From Oscillospiraceae bacterium (GTDB lineage: Bacteria > Bacillota > Clostridia > Oscillospirales > Oscillospiraceae), in contig SVMM01000017.1 in NCBI GenBank assembly GCA_015067435.1, positions 1 to 64,000 on the forward strand: a stretch of 64,000 nucleotides of DNA. The letters are read 5' to 3'. The notes below the pieces were generated by a model. That model was not told the origin of the DNA. It saw only the letters and a list, made by a program, of their open reading frames with translations, and searched no databases. Numbering within the stretch: position 1 is the first letter of the stretch; every line of letters begins with the position of its first letter. The translations under genes were made by a program, and so were the position numbers. Below are positions 9,687 to 17,194 of the stretch, in pieces.

Positions 9687-9748
9687 ACGGCGTCCGGCTT
9701 TTCACGCCGAAACGCCGTATCAAAACGGCTGCGGACGCGCAGCCGTTT
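9687..9748 (-). promoter_or_regulatory. Two leader hairpins before the efflux operon
   Basis: Two stem-loops lie in the presumed 5' leader. The first in transcription order is at 9723-9748 (AAACGGCTGCG, four-base loop, perfect 11-base complement, then TTTTGAT on the minus strand). The second is at 9687-9718 (ACGGCGT paired with ACGCCGT around a nested stem). The first resembles a weak intrinsic terminator. A conditional leader is possible, but no known riboswitch fold is recognised. Confidence 0.5.
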
Positions 9749-9816
9749 CGCACTTTTTGATAAGACGGGGCGCGCGCGGAAAAAGTTCCGCAAAATCCCG
9801 TCGAATTTCGCCGCTC

Positions 9817-9845
9817 AGTATATCAAATTTCCGCCGACGTTTCAA
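9817..9845 (-). promoter_or_regulatory. Sigma-A promoter of the efflux/SLH operon
   Basis: On the minus strand, TTGAAA (9840-9845) and TATACT (9817-9822) are separated by 17 bases. The predicted leader to ATG 9652 is about 155 bases and contains the two hairpins at 9687-9748. The 301-base gap between the adaptor and asnA holds only this promoter, the leader and the asnA promoter. Confidence 0.75.
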
Positions 9846-9890
9846 GAGGACGGCATATTAAGTTTTTTTGAAGCCTTTCTTCATTTTTTA

Positions 9891-9919
9891 TTGAAATCCG
9901 ACAGCCGCTGCACTATAAT
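9891..9919 (+). promoter_or_regulatory. Sigma-A promoter of asnA
   Basis: TTGAAA (9891-9896) and TATAAT (9914-9919) are separated by 17 bases, about 35 bases upstream of ATG 9954. Confidence 0.85.
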
Positions 9920-9953
9920 AAACCACATCAATTTCAACCGGAGGCAATCGCTT

Positions 9954-10961
9954 ATGAGCAAGTGCTATATCCCCGAAGGATATCATACGCCGCTGTCCGT
10001 CTACGAAATGCAGCGCGCCATCGAATTCATCAAGAGCAATTTTCAGACCAACCTGAGCAACGCGCTCAATCTGCGGCGGGTTTCCGCGCCGCTGTTTGTC
10101 GACGAGTCCTCCGGCCTCAACGACAACCTCAACGGCGTCGAGCGGCCCGTCGGCTTCGACATTCCCGACGTGGGGGTCAACGGACAGGTCGTCCACTCGC
10201 TGGCGAAGTGGAAGCGTCTGGCGCTCAAGCGCTACGACTTCAACGTCGGCAAGGGGCTTTTCACCGATATGAACGCCATCCGCCGCGACGAGGAGGTGGA
10301 CAACCTCCACTCCGTCTACGTGGACCAGTGGGACTGGGAGAAGATCATCGACCGTGAGGACCGCAGCGTCGAATACCTCAAGCGCACCGTGCGCGACATC
10401 GTGGGCGCCATCACCGAGACGGCGGACGCGCTGAACATCGCGTTCCCGTCCCTGCACAACCGTCTTCCGCGCGACGTGTACTTCCTCACGACGCAGCAGC
10501 TGGAGGATATGTACCCCGCTCTCTCGCCGCGCGAGCGCGAGAACGAGATCTGCCGCGAGCACGGCGTCGTATTCCTGATGCAGATCGGCAAGGAGCTCAA
10601 GTCCGGCATCAAGCACGACGGGCGCGCCCCCGACTATGACGACTGGGAGCTCAACGGCGACATCCTCTACTGGAACGAGCTCCTCGGCCGCGCGTTCGAG
10701 GTCAGCTCCATGGGCATCCGCGTCGACCCCGAGTCCCTTGACCGCCAGCTGACGCTCGCCCACTGCGACGACCGGCGCGCGCTGCCGTTCCACAAGATGC
10801 TCTTAAACGGCGAGCTGCCGCTCACCATGGGCGGCGGCATCGGCCAGAGCCGCATCTGCATGCTGCTCATCGGCACGGCGCACATCGGCGAGGTGCAGGT
10901 GAGCCTGTGGGACGAGGAAACGCGCAAGACCTGCGAGGATAAGGGCATCCTGCTCCTGTAA
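9954..10961 (+). CDS. asnA: Aspartate-ammonia ligase
   Basis: This 335-residue protein matches AsnA along its length. AsnA is the class II aminoacyl-tRNA-synthetase-like enzyme that makes asparagine from aspartate, ammonia and ATP. Recognisable stretches are the N-terminal SNFQTNLSNALNLRRVSAPL, FDIPDVGVNGQVVHSLAKWKR, MNAIRRDEE, VYVDQWDWEK and the C-terminal LPLTMGGGIGQSRICMLL. The length equals the usual ~330 residues. CGGAGGC lies nine bases before ATG 9954, and an ideal promoter lies at 9891-9919. It is a single-gene unit closed by the terminator at 10974-11003. Confidence 0.97.
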   Translation: MSKCYIPEGYHTPLSVYEMQRAIEFIKSNFQTNLSNALNLRRVSAPLFVDESSGLNDNLNGVERPVGFDIPDVGVNGQVVHSLAKWKRLALKRYDFNVGKGLFTDMNAIRRDEEVDNLHSVYVDQWDWEKIIDREDRSVEYLKRTVRDIVGAITETADALNIAFPSLHNRLPRDVYFLTTQQLEDMYPALSPRERENEICREHGVVFLMQIGKELKSGIKHDGRAPDYDDWELNGDILYWNELLGRAFEVSSMGIRVDPESLDRQLTLAHCDDRRALPFHKMLLNGELPLTMGGGIGQSRICMLLIGTAHIGEVQVSLWDEETRKTCEDKGILLL

Positions 10962-10973
10962 CGCGACATGTGA

Positions 10974-11003
10974 AAAGAGGGTTGACCGCGGTCAACCCTC
11001 TTT
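10974..11003. terminator. Bidirectional terminator between asnA and serine acetyltransferase
   Basis: A 14-base perfect inverted repeat, AAAGAGGGTTGACC and its complement, with a two-base centre and T/A tracts on both sides. It lies between two convergent genes. Confidence 0.9.
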
Positions 11004-11004
11004 C

Positions 11005-11901
11005 TTATGCCTCTTTTTGCCTGTTTTTGTCCTTGAAGCTCATTTCCGGCTTTTTGATGCTCACGGTCGTGTTCGGCTCGACGGAGCTCGTCAGGAACGC
11101 GTTGCCGCCGATGACCACGTTGTCGCCGATCTCCGTCGCCCCGCCGAGAAGCGTCGAGCCGGCGTAGATGGTCACGTTGTTGCCGACCTTCGGGTGCCGC
11201 CGCTCGCCGGGCACGCTGCGCATCCCCGCCGGGGACAGCGCGCCGAGCGTCGCGCCCTGGTACATCTTGACGTTGTTGCCGATGACCGACGTCTCGCCGA
11301 CGACGATGCCGGTGCCGTGGTCGATGAAGAAGTATTCGCCGATGGTCGCGCCGGGGTTGATGTCGATGCCCGTCTGCGAGTGGGCGTACTCCGTCATGAT
11401 GCGCGGGATCATCGGCACGTTCTGCACGTACAGCTCGTGCGCGATGCGGTAGATGAAGATGGCAAAGAAGCCCGGATACGAGAGCACGACCTCCTCGCGG
11501 TTGTGCGCCGCGGGGTCGCCGTCGAAGAACGCGTCAAGATCCTTTTGCAGCATCCGCTGGATCTCCGGCAGCTTCGTGAGCAGCTGCGCCGTGATCTCCT
11601 CGGCGCGGATGCGGTTCTCGCGCGTCTCCTCCATCGAAAGCGCGATCTGATCCGTCAGGTCGTCGAAAATATGCTCCATCAGCAGCGCGCTGTACTGCTC
11701 CGGCGGGAGCTTGAGCAGGTGCTTTTCGCCGTAATACACCGGAAACAACAGCCGCTGGAACGCACGGATGATCTGGATGATGACCTGCCGGTCCGGCAGG
11801 CGCAGCGCGTCGCCGTACATCGGCAGCGCGGAGGCGTTGTACTGGCCCGCCATGGTCAGCGCGGCGCCGCGGATGATCTCGCTGCGTTTCGTCTTGTCCA
11901 T
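11005..11901 (-). CDS. cysE: Serine O-acetyltransferase
   Basis: This 298-residue left-handed beta-helix acetyltransferase uses acetyl-CoA to make O-acetylserine, the cysteine precursor. The N-terminal helical domain (about residues 1-140) is followed by hexapeptide repeats with the family signature DINPGATIGEYFFIDHGTGIVVGETSVIG and GATLGALSP, with catalytic His in IDHGTG. The GERRHPKVGNNVTIYAG loop is also typical. It is the longer version found in anaerobes, sometimes named epsC. GGAG precedes ATG 11901, and the promoter at 11944-11972 has a TTGCAA -35, the same sequence found around the neighbouring Crp/Fnr regulator. No cysK is in the window. Confidence 0.92.
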   Translation of the reverse strand: MDKTKRSEIIRGAALTMAGQYNASALPMYGDALRLPDRQVIIQIIRAFQRLLFPVYYGEKHLLKLPPEQYSALLMEHIFDDLTDQIALSMEETRENRIRAEEITAQLLTKLPEIQRMLQKDLDAFFDGDPAAHNREEVVLSYPGFFAIFIYRIAHELYVQNVPMIPRIMTEYAHSQTGIDINPGATIGEYFFIDHGTGIVVGETSVIGNNVKMYQGATLGALSPAGMRSVPGERRHPKVGNNVTIYAGSTLLGGATEIGDNVVIGGNAFLTSSVEPNTTVSIKKPEMSFKDKNRQKEA

Positions 11902-11943
11902 ATTGCATCACTCCATTGCAACGGTATTGTATGACAGGGCAAA

Positions 11944-11972
11944 ATTATACTGTACTTCGCGTGAGATTGCAA
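11944..11972 (-). promoter_or_regulatory. Sigma-A promoter of the serine acetyltransferase gene
   Basis: On the minus strand, TTGCAA (11967-11972) and TATAAT (11944-11949) are separated by 17 bases. Further TTGCA/TGCAA half-sites lie at 11902-11906 and 11916-11920, close to the start codon. Confidence 0.75.
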
Positions 11973-12032
11973 GTGGCAATGCGCCCAAGTTTGGCATTTG
12001 AATTCGGCGCTTCAATGTGTCAAAGTTCAGCA

Positions 12033-12728
12033 TTATTCTCCGGCGGCGCGGCGCAGCGCCTCCGCGTCGCGGATGACGAAATCCCCGCGCCGCGCGGTCA
12101 GCAGCCCCTCGCGCTGCATCCTGCCCAGCTCGCGCGACAGCGCGCTGCGGTTGACGCACAGCTCGGCGGCGAGCGTTTCGCGCGTGCCGGGCAGGGTGAA
12201 GCGGTCGCTCCCCTGCCGCCGCCGCTCGGCGAGCAGCCTGCGGGCGAGCCTTGCGCGCAGGCTCGGCGCGCGCAGCAGCTCCAGCTGGTCGTTCAGCGCC
12301 CAGTACTTATCCGCCAGCGCGCCGAGCAGGTTCATGCGCAGCCGCGAGAGCGCCGCGCGGCACTGCGGCGCCTCGTCGCGCATGATCGCGCCGAGCGGGA
12401 GGAACAGCACCTCCGTGTTCTCGACCGCGACGACGTCCACCGGACTTTTCCGCCGCCGCGACACCGCCAGCACGTCGCCGAACAGCGACAGCGCGCCGTG
12501 CCGCGCCACGATGCGCAGCTCGCCCTCCGCGCCGTTCCGCTCCGCCTGCACGCCGCCGGTGAGGACAAGCCCCGCGCTGTCCACCGTCTCGTCGCGCTTG
12601 AGGATCGTGCTCCCCTTGGGATAATATGCGGTTCGGCAGCGGAACGTCTCGCAGAGCGTGCGAATCTCGTTCTCCCCGATCCCATCGAACAGCGCCGTCC
12701 GGGCGAGCAGCGGCAGATAGTTTTCCAT
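12033..12728 (-). CDS. Crp/Fnr-family transcriptional regulator
   Basis: This 231-residue regulator has an N-terminal cyclic-nucleotide-binding-type beta-barrel (about residues 10-125, with YYPKGSTILKRDETVDSAGLVLTGGV and GALSLFGDVLAVS) and a C-terminal winged helix (about 150-228, with helix-turn-helix ETLAAELCVNRSALSRELGRMQREGLL). It lacks the four-cysteine Fnr cluster ligands. I chose ATG 12728 for its AAAGGAAAAG ribosome site; nine more residues would be needed for the longer reading. It is divergent from the ECF-type gene at 12815 and shares a control region with it, so that gene and itself are the likely targets. The perfect palindrome at 12743-12756 is the candidate operator. Confidence 0.9.
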   Translation of the reverse strand: MENYLPLLARTALFDGIGENEIRTLCETFRCRTAYYPKGSTILKRDETVDSAGLVLTGGVQAERNGAEGELRIVARHGALSLFGDVLAVSRRRKSPVDVVAVENTEVLFLPLGAIMRDEAPQCRAALSRLRMNLLGALADKYWALNDQLELLRAPSLRARLARRLLAERRRQGSDRFTLPGTRETLAAELCVNRSALSRELGRMQREGLLTARRGDFVIRDAEALRRAAGE

Positions 12729-12742
12729 TTTCTTTTCCTTTC

Positions 12743-12756
12743 GTTGCAATTGCAAC
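12743..12756. promoter_or_regulatory. Palindromic candidate operator GTTGCAATTGCAAC
   Basis: A perfect 14-base palindrome lies in the leader of the Crp/Fnr gene and overlaps the -35 box of the divergent transporter promoter. A protein bound here could block both transcripts. Binding by the adjacent regulator is inferred from position. Confidence 0.6.
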
Positions 12757-12779
12757 AGATTTTTTTGTTTCAGTATAGT
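12750..12779 (+). promoter_or_regulatory. Promoter of the ECF-type S component
   Basis: TTGCAA (12750-12755) and TATAGT (12774-12779) are separated by 18 bases. The -35 is half of the palindrome at 12743-12756. Confidence 0.6.
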
Positions 12780-12800
12780 ATAGTTCAGCTACTTTTGCAA
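12772..12800 (-). promoter_or_regulatory. Promoter of the Crp/Fnr regulator
   Basis: On the minus strand, TTGCAA (12795-12800) and TATACT (12772-12777) are separated by 17 bases. It overlaps the divergent promoter, so the two probably compete. Confidence 0.65.
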
Positions 12801-12814
12801 CAGGAGGCTTTCCC

Positions 12815-13330
12815 ATGAACACCAAAACCATCACCCGCACGGCGATCCTGATCGCGCTGCTCGTCGCGCTGCAATACGCCACAAGCTCGCTGGGTCAGTT
12901 CGTCACCGGCTCGTGCGTCAACCTCGTGCTCGCCGTCGCCGCGCTGCTCGTCGGCCTGTGGGGCGGCGCCGCGGTCGCGATCCTCTCGCCGTTTTTCGCG
13001 TTTCTGATCGGCGTGGGCCCGAAGCTCATCGCCATCGTCCCCTTTGTCGCGCTGGGCAACCTCGTCTACGTCGTGGTGCTCGCGCTGCTCGGCAAGCGCT
13101 TTGCCAAGCTGCCGGAGAGCCTGCTGGCCGTCGCCGCCGCCGCGGTGTGCAAGTTTTTGACGCTGTTCCTCGTCATCGTCAAGCTCGTCCTGCCGGCGCT
13201 TGGCCTGCCCGACAAGCAGGTCGCCGTGATGAGCACCATGTTCTCGTGGCCGCAGCTCGTCACCGCCGCGATCGGCGGCGTGCTGGCGCTGCTGGTGGTT
13301 CCGGCGGTCAAAAAGGCGCTCAAGGAGTGA
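12815..13330 (+). CDS. ECF-type transporter S-component-like membrane protein
   Basis: This 171-residue protein has five or six hydrophobic helices and resembles the small substrate-binding S components of energy-coupling-factor transporters, which capture vitamins and similar micronutrients. The N-terminus TRTAILIALLVALQYATSS and the following GSCVNLVLAVAALLVGLWGGA fit that fold. The shared EcfA/EcfT energising module is not nearby, as is usual for group II systems. AGGAGG lies seven bases before ATG 12815. It is divergent from the Crp/Fnr gene, and the unit closes at the terminator at 13344-13379. The substrate is unknown. Confidence 0.75.
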   Translation: MNTKTITRTAILIALLVALQYATSSLGQFVTGSCVNLVLAVAALLVGLWGGAAVAILSPFFAFLIGVGPKLIAIVPFVALGNLVYVVVLALLGKRFAKLPESLLAVAAAAVCKFLTLFLVIVKLVLPALGLPDKQVAVMSTMFSWPQLVTAAIGGVLALLVVPAVKKALKE

Positions 13331-13343
13331 GCTGAACCCATCA

Positions 13344-13379
13344 AAAAACGGAAGTCCGCTGCCGCGGGCTTCCGTTTTT
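13344..13379. terminator. Bidirectional terminator closing the 41-kb minus-strand run
   Basis: AAAAACGGAAGTCCGC pairs with GCGGGCTTCCGTTTTT (one G-T pair) around a four-base loop, with A and T tracts on either side. It lies between the convergent ECF-type gene and the CoxE-like gene. It is the first strong terminator seen downstream of the CIS run. Confidence 0.88.
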
Positions 13380-13384
13380 GTTTT

Positions 13385-14581
13385 CTATTTGTTGACCAGC
13401 AGCTTTTTCATCGACTGCTCCAGCCCGTCCACCGTCAGCGGGTACATATCGACGAGCTTCTGGATCACGCCGTAGCTCTGCCCCCAGTAGGGGCCCCAGC
13501 TCGGCTCGCCCTCGGGATTGAGCCAGACGAGGTGGTCGTACTGCTCGCGGAAGCGCTTGAGCCAGTCGAGGCCGGAGCGTGCCTCCTCCCCCGTCGCGCC
13601 GTACCAGCGCTTGCCGGTCAGCTCGTACATGTCCATCAGCGCGTCGCCGACGAGGATGACCTTGTACTCGCCGCCGAAATTCTTGAGCAGCCACTCCGTC
13701 GGCACCGCGTGGCTGCGGTACATGCGCGGGTCGGTGTAGACGGCGGAGTAGATGCAGTTGTGGAAGTAGTAGACGTGCAGCTCCTTGAACTGGTTGGCGC
13801 GCTCCGCCGCCTGAAAGAGCATGGAGCACAGGCGCGAGTAATATTCCATCGAGCCGCCGGAGTCCATCAGCATCAGCACCTTGACGGTGTTGCGCCGCGG
13901 GCGCTTGTACCGGATTTTGAGCGTGCCCGCGTTGTCGCAGGTCTCGCGGACGGTGCCGTCCACGTCGAACTCCGTGCGCTCGCCGAGCGTCTGGTCCGAA
14001 TACTGGCGCAGCAGGCGGAAAGCCATCTGAAATTGCCGGATGTCAAGGATATTGTCTTTACGGAAGTCGCGGAAGCGGCGCTCGCCCGCGACCTGAAACG
14101 CGCGCCTGTGGCGGCTGACGCCGCCGACGCGGATGCCCTGCGGCGCGTAGCCGCTGTGGCCGAAGCTGGAAAAGCCGCCCGTGCCGATCCAGTACGAGCC
14201 GCCGTTGTGCTCCTCGGTCTGCTCGCGCAGCCGCTCCTCAAACTGCTTCAGGATCTCGTCGATGCTCTTCTCGTCGTAGCCCTGCGTGCGCAGGAACGCG
14301 CGGAAGTCGTCGAACGCCTGCTCCGGATGGTCGAGCCAGCGCAGCAGCTCCTCGGGCAGCTCGTCCTCGAAGGGGACGCCGTCGAAGTATTCGAGGAACA
14401 CCTTGTCGAACTTGTCGTAGTCCGCCTCCGTCTTGACCAGCACCGCGCGGCAGAGCTGGTAGAATCCGGTCAGGCTCGTGTGCTGCAAATCGAGCGTCAG
14501 CGCCTCCATCAGCGTCATCCACTCGTTCAGCGATACGCCGAAGCCGTGCACGCGCAGCAGATAGAAAAACCCGATAAACAT
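13385..14581 (-). CDS. CoxE-like VWA domain protein
   Basis: This 398-residue protein has a helical N-terminal half (MFIGFFYLLRVHGFGVSLNE, typical of the CoxE-like group) and a C-terminal von Willebrand A fold beginning at VKVLMLMDSGGSMEYYSRL (about residue 237), where DSGGS is the MIDAS metal-binding motif. Later VWA strands include FKELHVYYFHNCIY and EYKVILVGDALMDMYEL. CoxE-like proteins normally work with a MoxR-type AAA+ ATPase as a remodelling chaperone pair, but none is beside it; the only AAA+ protein in the run is the CIS ATPase at 22051. It starts 10 bases after the STAS gene and is the last gene before the terminator. A chaperone role for the CIS is inference. Confidence 0.8.
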   Translation of the reverse strand: MFIGFFYLLRVHGFGVSLNEWMTLMEALTLDLQHTSLTGFYQLCRAVLVKTEADYDKFDKVFLEYFDGVPFEDELPEELLRWLDHPEQAFDDFRAFLRTQGYDEKSIDEILKQFEERLREQTEEHNGGSYWIGTGGFSSFGHSGYAPQGIRVGGVSRHRRAFQVAGERRFRDFRKDNILDIRQFQMAFRLLRQYSDQTLGERTEFDVDGTVRETCDNAGTLKIRYKRPRRNTVKVLMLMDSGGSMEYYSRLCSMLFQAAERANQFKELHVYYFHNCIYSAVYTDPRMYRSHAVPTEWLLKNFGGEYKVILVGDALMDMYELTGKRWYGATGEEARSGLDWLKRFREQYDHLVWLNPEGEPSWGPYWGQSYGVIQKLVDMYPLTVDGLEQSMKKLLVNK

Positions 14582-14590
14582 CGTCCGCGC

Positions 14591-14920
14591 TTACGCTTCG
14601 GCGGCGTCCGCGTCCGCCTCCTCCAGATAGAAGATGTCCGTAAAGCCCTTGGTTTCGATGATATCCATGATCGGTTTGGGGACGCGGATCACACGCATCC
14701 GTCCCCGGCTGTTCATCTTCTTCTGCGCGGTGAGCAGAACGCGGAGCGCGACCGAGCAGATGTAGGTCGCGTCGTGCATGTCGAAGATCAGCTCCGTCGC
14801 CTTGTTCAGCACCGGCTTGACCTCGTTTTCCAGCTTTTCCGCGTCGCTGAGGCCGAGGTGGCCGCCCAGCTCGAACGTGACCTTGGAGCCCTCCGCCGTT
14901 TTGTTGATCGTCATAGCCAT
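14591..14920 (-). CDS. STAS-domain anti-sigma-factor antagonist-like protein
   Basis: This 109-residue protein is a single STAS domain, related to SpoIIAA/RsbV. In the conserved loop, YICSVALRVLL aligns with the DSSGLGVIL of SpoIIAA and keeps the phosphorylatable serine position, while the Asp before it is Cys. In partner-switching systems an anti-sigma kinase phosphorylates this Ser and a PP2C phosphatase removes the phosphate. A SpoIIE-type phosphatase is encoded 19 bases upstream, the typical pairing. No RsbW-like kinase with an intact ATP site is in the window. The target could be a sigma factor elsewhere or a CIS component. Confidence 0.85.
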   Translation of the reverse strand: MAMTINKTAEGSKVTFELGGHLGLSDAEKLENEVKPVLNKATELIFDMHDATYICSVALRVLLTAQKKMNSRGRMRVIRVPKPIMDIIETKGFTDIFYLEEADADAAEA

Positions 14921-14938
14921 CTTCCTTTCAACCGGCGC

Positions 14939-16567
14939 TCAGCTCCAGTCGCCCGTCTCCCCCTTGGGGCCGTAGTACCTCAGCGCCAGCATCGTCGTAT
15001 CCTCGTTTTGCGGGGTTTCCTTGGAGAAGTCATGCAGGATCTGCTTCATGGATTGCAGCAGCACGCTGGGCGATGCGTCCGGCGCCCGGTTGAGTGCCTC
15101 AACGATCCGGTCAATGCCGAAGAGCTCTTCCTTTTCGTTGACGCGGTCGGTCACGCCGTCGGTGTAGACAAACAGCGTGTCCCCCGGCATGAGCTGGAAT
15201 CCGTGGTCGCGGAAGCGCACGCCCTCCATCACCGCGATGCCGGGATTATGCTTGTAGATCTGAAGCTCAAACTTCTTTCCGGCGCGGCGCAGCGCGGGGT
15301 GTTCCTCTCCGGCGTTCGCGGCGATCCCCTTGCCCGTGGACAGCTCCAAAATGCCGAACCAGGACATGGCGAACATATCCGCCGCGTCGCTCTCCAGCAT
15401 CTGCTCGCTGACGCTTTGCAGGACCTCCGCGGGAGAAAAGCCCTGCAGCGCGCGGTTTTTGATAAGCGTCTTGACCATGACCATGAACAGAGCCGCCGGA
15501 ACGCCCTTGCCAGCCACGTCGCCAACGGCGAGGCCGAGATGGTCGTCGTCGATGAGGAAAAAGTCGTAGAAGTTGCCGCCGATATCCTTCGCCGGCTCCA
15601 TGGTCGCCATGATGTCGAACTCCTTGCGATCCGGGAACGCCGGGAACCTGTTGGGCAGCATGTCCTCCTGGATCTGCCGCGCGACGCTCAGCTCCGCGCC
15701 GATGCGCTCCTTCTCCGCGGTCACGCGCGCCACCTGATTGGTGTACGCCTCGATACGCGCCGTCATGTCGCCGAAGGAGGTCGCCAGGTTCTTGATCTCA
15801 TCGTCCTTCTTAAACTTGTCGATGTTGAGATTGAGCTCTCCGTGATTGTAGTCGATCACGCTGCGGTTCAGCCTTTCGATCGGCGAGATGACGTTAACCT
15901 TCAGGAAGCGCAGCGTCAGGACCAGCACGATCGTGATGAGCAGCAGGAAGGCGGGGATGATGCGGATCTCGATGGAGTTCAGGTTGTTTTCGATGTCCGG
16001 AATCAGATAGTCGATCTCCACCATCGCCTGCAGCTTGCCGTCCTTGTCGAAAACCGGCGCCCATGTTTCCAGCCCGGCGCCGAACTCGACCGAGGCCATC
16101 AGCGTGACATCCTCGTGCGCCTTGCCCGCCTTTACATCGGGAACCAGATAGGTATACTCGTACTCGGTATATTCGAAATCCTGTCCCCACTTCGCGATGT
16201 CTGCCGGATCATCATCAGGCGTACGGGCTTCATAAAGATATGTCAGGCTGGTTTCGCCGGGGACGAACAGATACAGATATCCTGCCGTGGAAAAGTTTGA
16301 CTTGACGCTGTCGTAGAACGCGAACAGCTCCGCGCTGTAGTCGTCGAACTCGCCCGTTTTGACATAGTGCTCCAGCTTCTCCCAGTCCGTGCTGTCGGCA
16401 ACGATGTGCACCAGCTCCTGTGCGCGCTCGTTGTAAAAGCGCAGATAGGTGGTTCGCATCGCCGTGTAGCTGACGACACCGACGGAGATCGCCATCAGGA
16501 GCATCATGATCAGCATGATCAGCGTGATACGCCGATTCAGGCCCTGCTTAATCCCACTCTTCTTCAT
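14939..16567 (-). CDS. Membrane HAMP-SpoIIE-type PP2C phosphatase
   Basis: This 542-residue protein has a membrane helix (about 14-35), an extracellular sensor region (about 36-202), a second helix (203-222), HAMP (about 223-275), a short coiled-coil linker and a SpoIIE-type PP2C domain (about 315-535). Most metal-binding motifs are present: GDVAGKG at 349-355, YTDGVTD at 468-474 and EDTTML at 522-527. One oddity is GGNFYD at 330-335, where the family usually has GGDFYD. I start at ATG 16567 because GGGGAGGAATGGC precedes it. It is probably the active phosphatase for the STAS protein encoded 19 bases downstream, so an external signal would set STAS phosphorylation. Confidence 0.88.
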   Translation of the reverse strand: MKKSGIKQGLNRRITLIMLIMMLLMAISVGVVSYTAMRTTYLRFYNERAQELVHIVADSTDWEKLEHYVKTGEFDDYSAELFAFYDSVKSNFSTAGYLYLFVPGETSLTYLYEARTPDDDPADIAKWGQDFEYTEYEYTYLVPDVKAGKAHEDVTLMASVEFGAGLETWAPVFDKDGKLQAMVEIDYLIPDIENNLNSIEIRIIPAFLLLITIVLVLTLRFLKVNVISPIERLNRSVIDYNHGELNLNIDKFKKDDEIKNLATSFGDMTARIEAYTNQVARVTAEKERIGAELSVARQIQEDMLPNRFPAFPDRKEFDIMATMEPAKDIGGNFYDFFLIDDDHLGLAVGDVAGKGVPAALFMVMVKTLIKNRALQGFSPAEVLQSVSEQMLESDAADMFAMSWFGILELSTGKGIAANAGEEHPALRRAGKKFELQIYKHNPGIAVMEGVRFRDHGFQLMPGDTLFVYTDGVTDRVNEKEELFGIDRIVEALNRAPDASPSVLLQSMKQILHDFSKETPQNEDTTMLALRYYGPKGETGDWS

Positions 16568-16606
16568 GCCATTCCTCCCCACACCACACAAGCCGGCACT
16601 CTCGGC

Positions 16607-17164
16607 TTACAGCCGATGCACCTGTATCTGAGCGCCGCAAACGCAATTCTTTCCGCAGATGGGGCACTCCAGCCCCAGCTGATCCAAGCCCTGATAGAAC
16701 ATAGGGATCGTTTCTTCAAACACGACCTCGCCGTTGCAGAGGAACGCCTTACGGGACGGGATCGAGCCGTCGGGGTGTACCCACGCCTCCGTGATGAACA
16801 GCTTTCCGCCGCGCCGGCGCGCGTGCTCGCTCACGCGGCGCGAGACCTCCATGCCGATGCCGCGGCGCTGGTGGTTCGGGGAGATGAAGATGGCGTCTCC
16901 CGTGATGATCTTCTCATCCCCCGCAAGCTCGGCGATCCGCTGCTCCAGCTCCGGATGCGGAACGGTGAACTCAATGATGTCATCCACATAGGTGTAGAAA
17001 CCGACGATCTCACCGTCCTCCACCGCCTTGACGCCAAAATAGCGCCCCTCGGCATCCTTGCGGTGGATCTCCTCCTTGATCGCGCTGCCGTGGGTCAAAT
17101 ACTTTTCCGCAAGGTCAGCGATCTCGTCATAATCCTCAGAAGTCGTATCCATATACTCTATCAT
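16607..17164 (-). CDS. GNAT N-acetyltransferase with a cysteine-rich tail
   Basis: This 185-residue GNAT-fold protein has the acetyl-CoA-binding loop in FISPNHQRRGIGMEVSRRV (about residues 93-111; the Q/RxxGxG/A-type motif is RRGIGM). The C-terminal 19 residues contain CPICGKNCVCG, four closely spaced cysteines that could bind one metal ion. GNAT proteins acetylate amines of proteins or small molecules; the substrate is unknown. It sits between the propeller-MFS gene (31 bases upstream) and the phosphatase gene (40 bases downstream), so it belongs to the signalling tail of the CIS run. Confidence 0.8.
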   Translation of the reverse strand: MIEYMDTTSEDYDEIADLAEKYLTHGSAIKEEIHRKDAEGRYFGVKAVEDGEIVGFYTYVDDIIEFTVPHPELEQRIAELAGDEKIITGDAIFISPNHQRRGIGMEVSRRVSEHARRRGGKLFITEAWVHPDGSIPSRKAFLCNGEVVFEETIPMFYQGLDQLGLECPICGKNCVCGAQIQVHRL

Positions 17165-17194
17165 ATGCTTTCCCTCCGATATCCTCGCTCTAGC

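Noticed and set aside
13532-16300. A 922-codon plus-strand frame opposite the VWA, STAS and phosphatase genes
   Set aside because: The three minus-strand genes have unambiguous domain motifs; the plus frame is compositional shadow.
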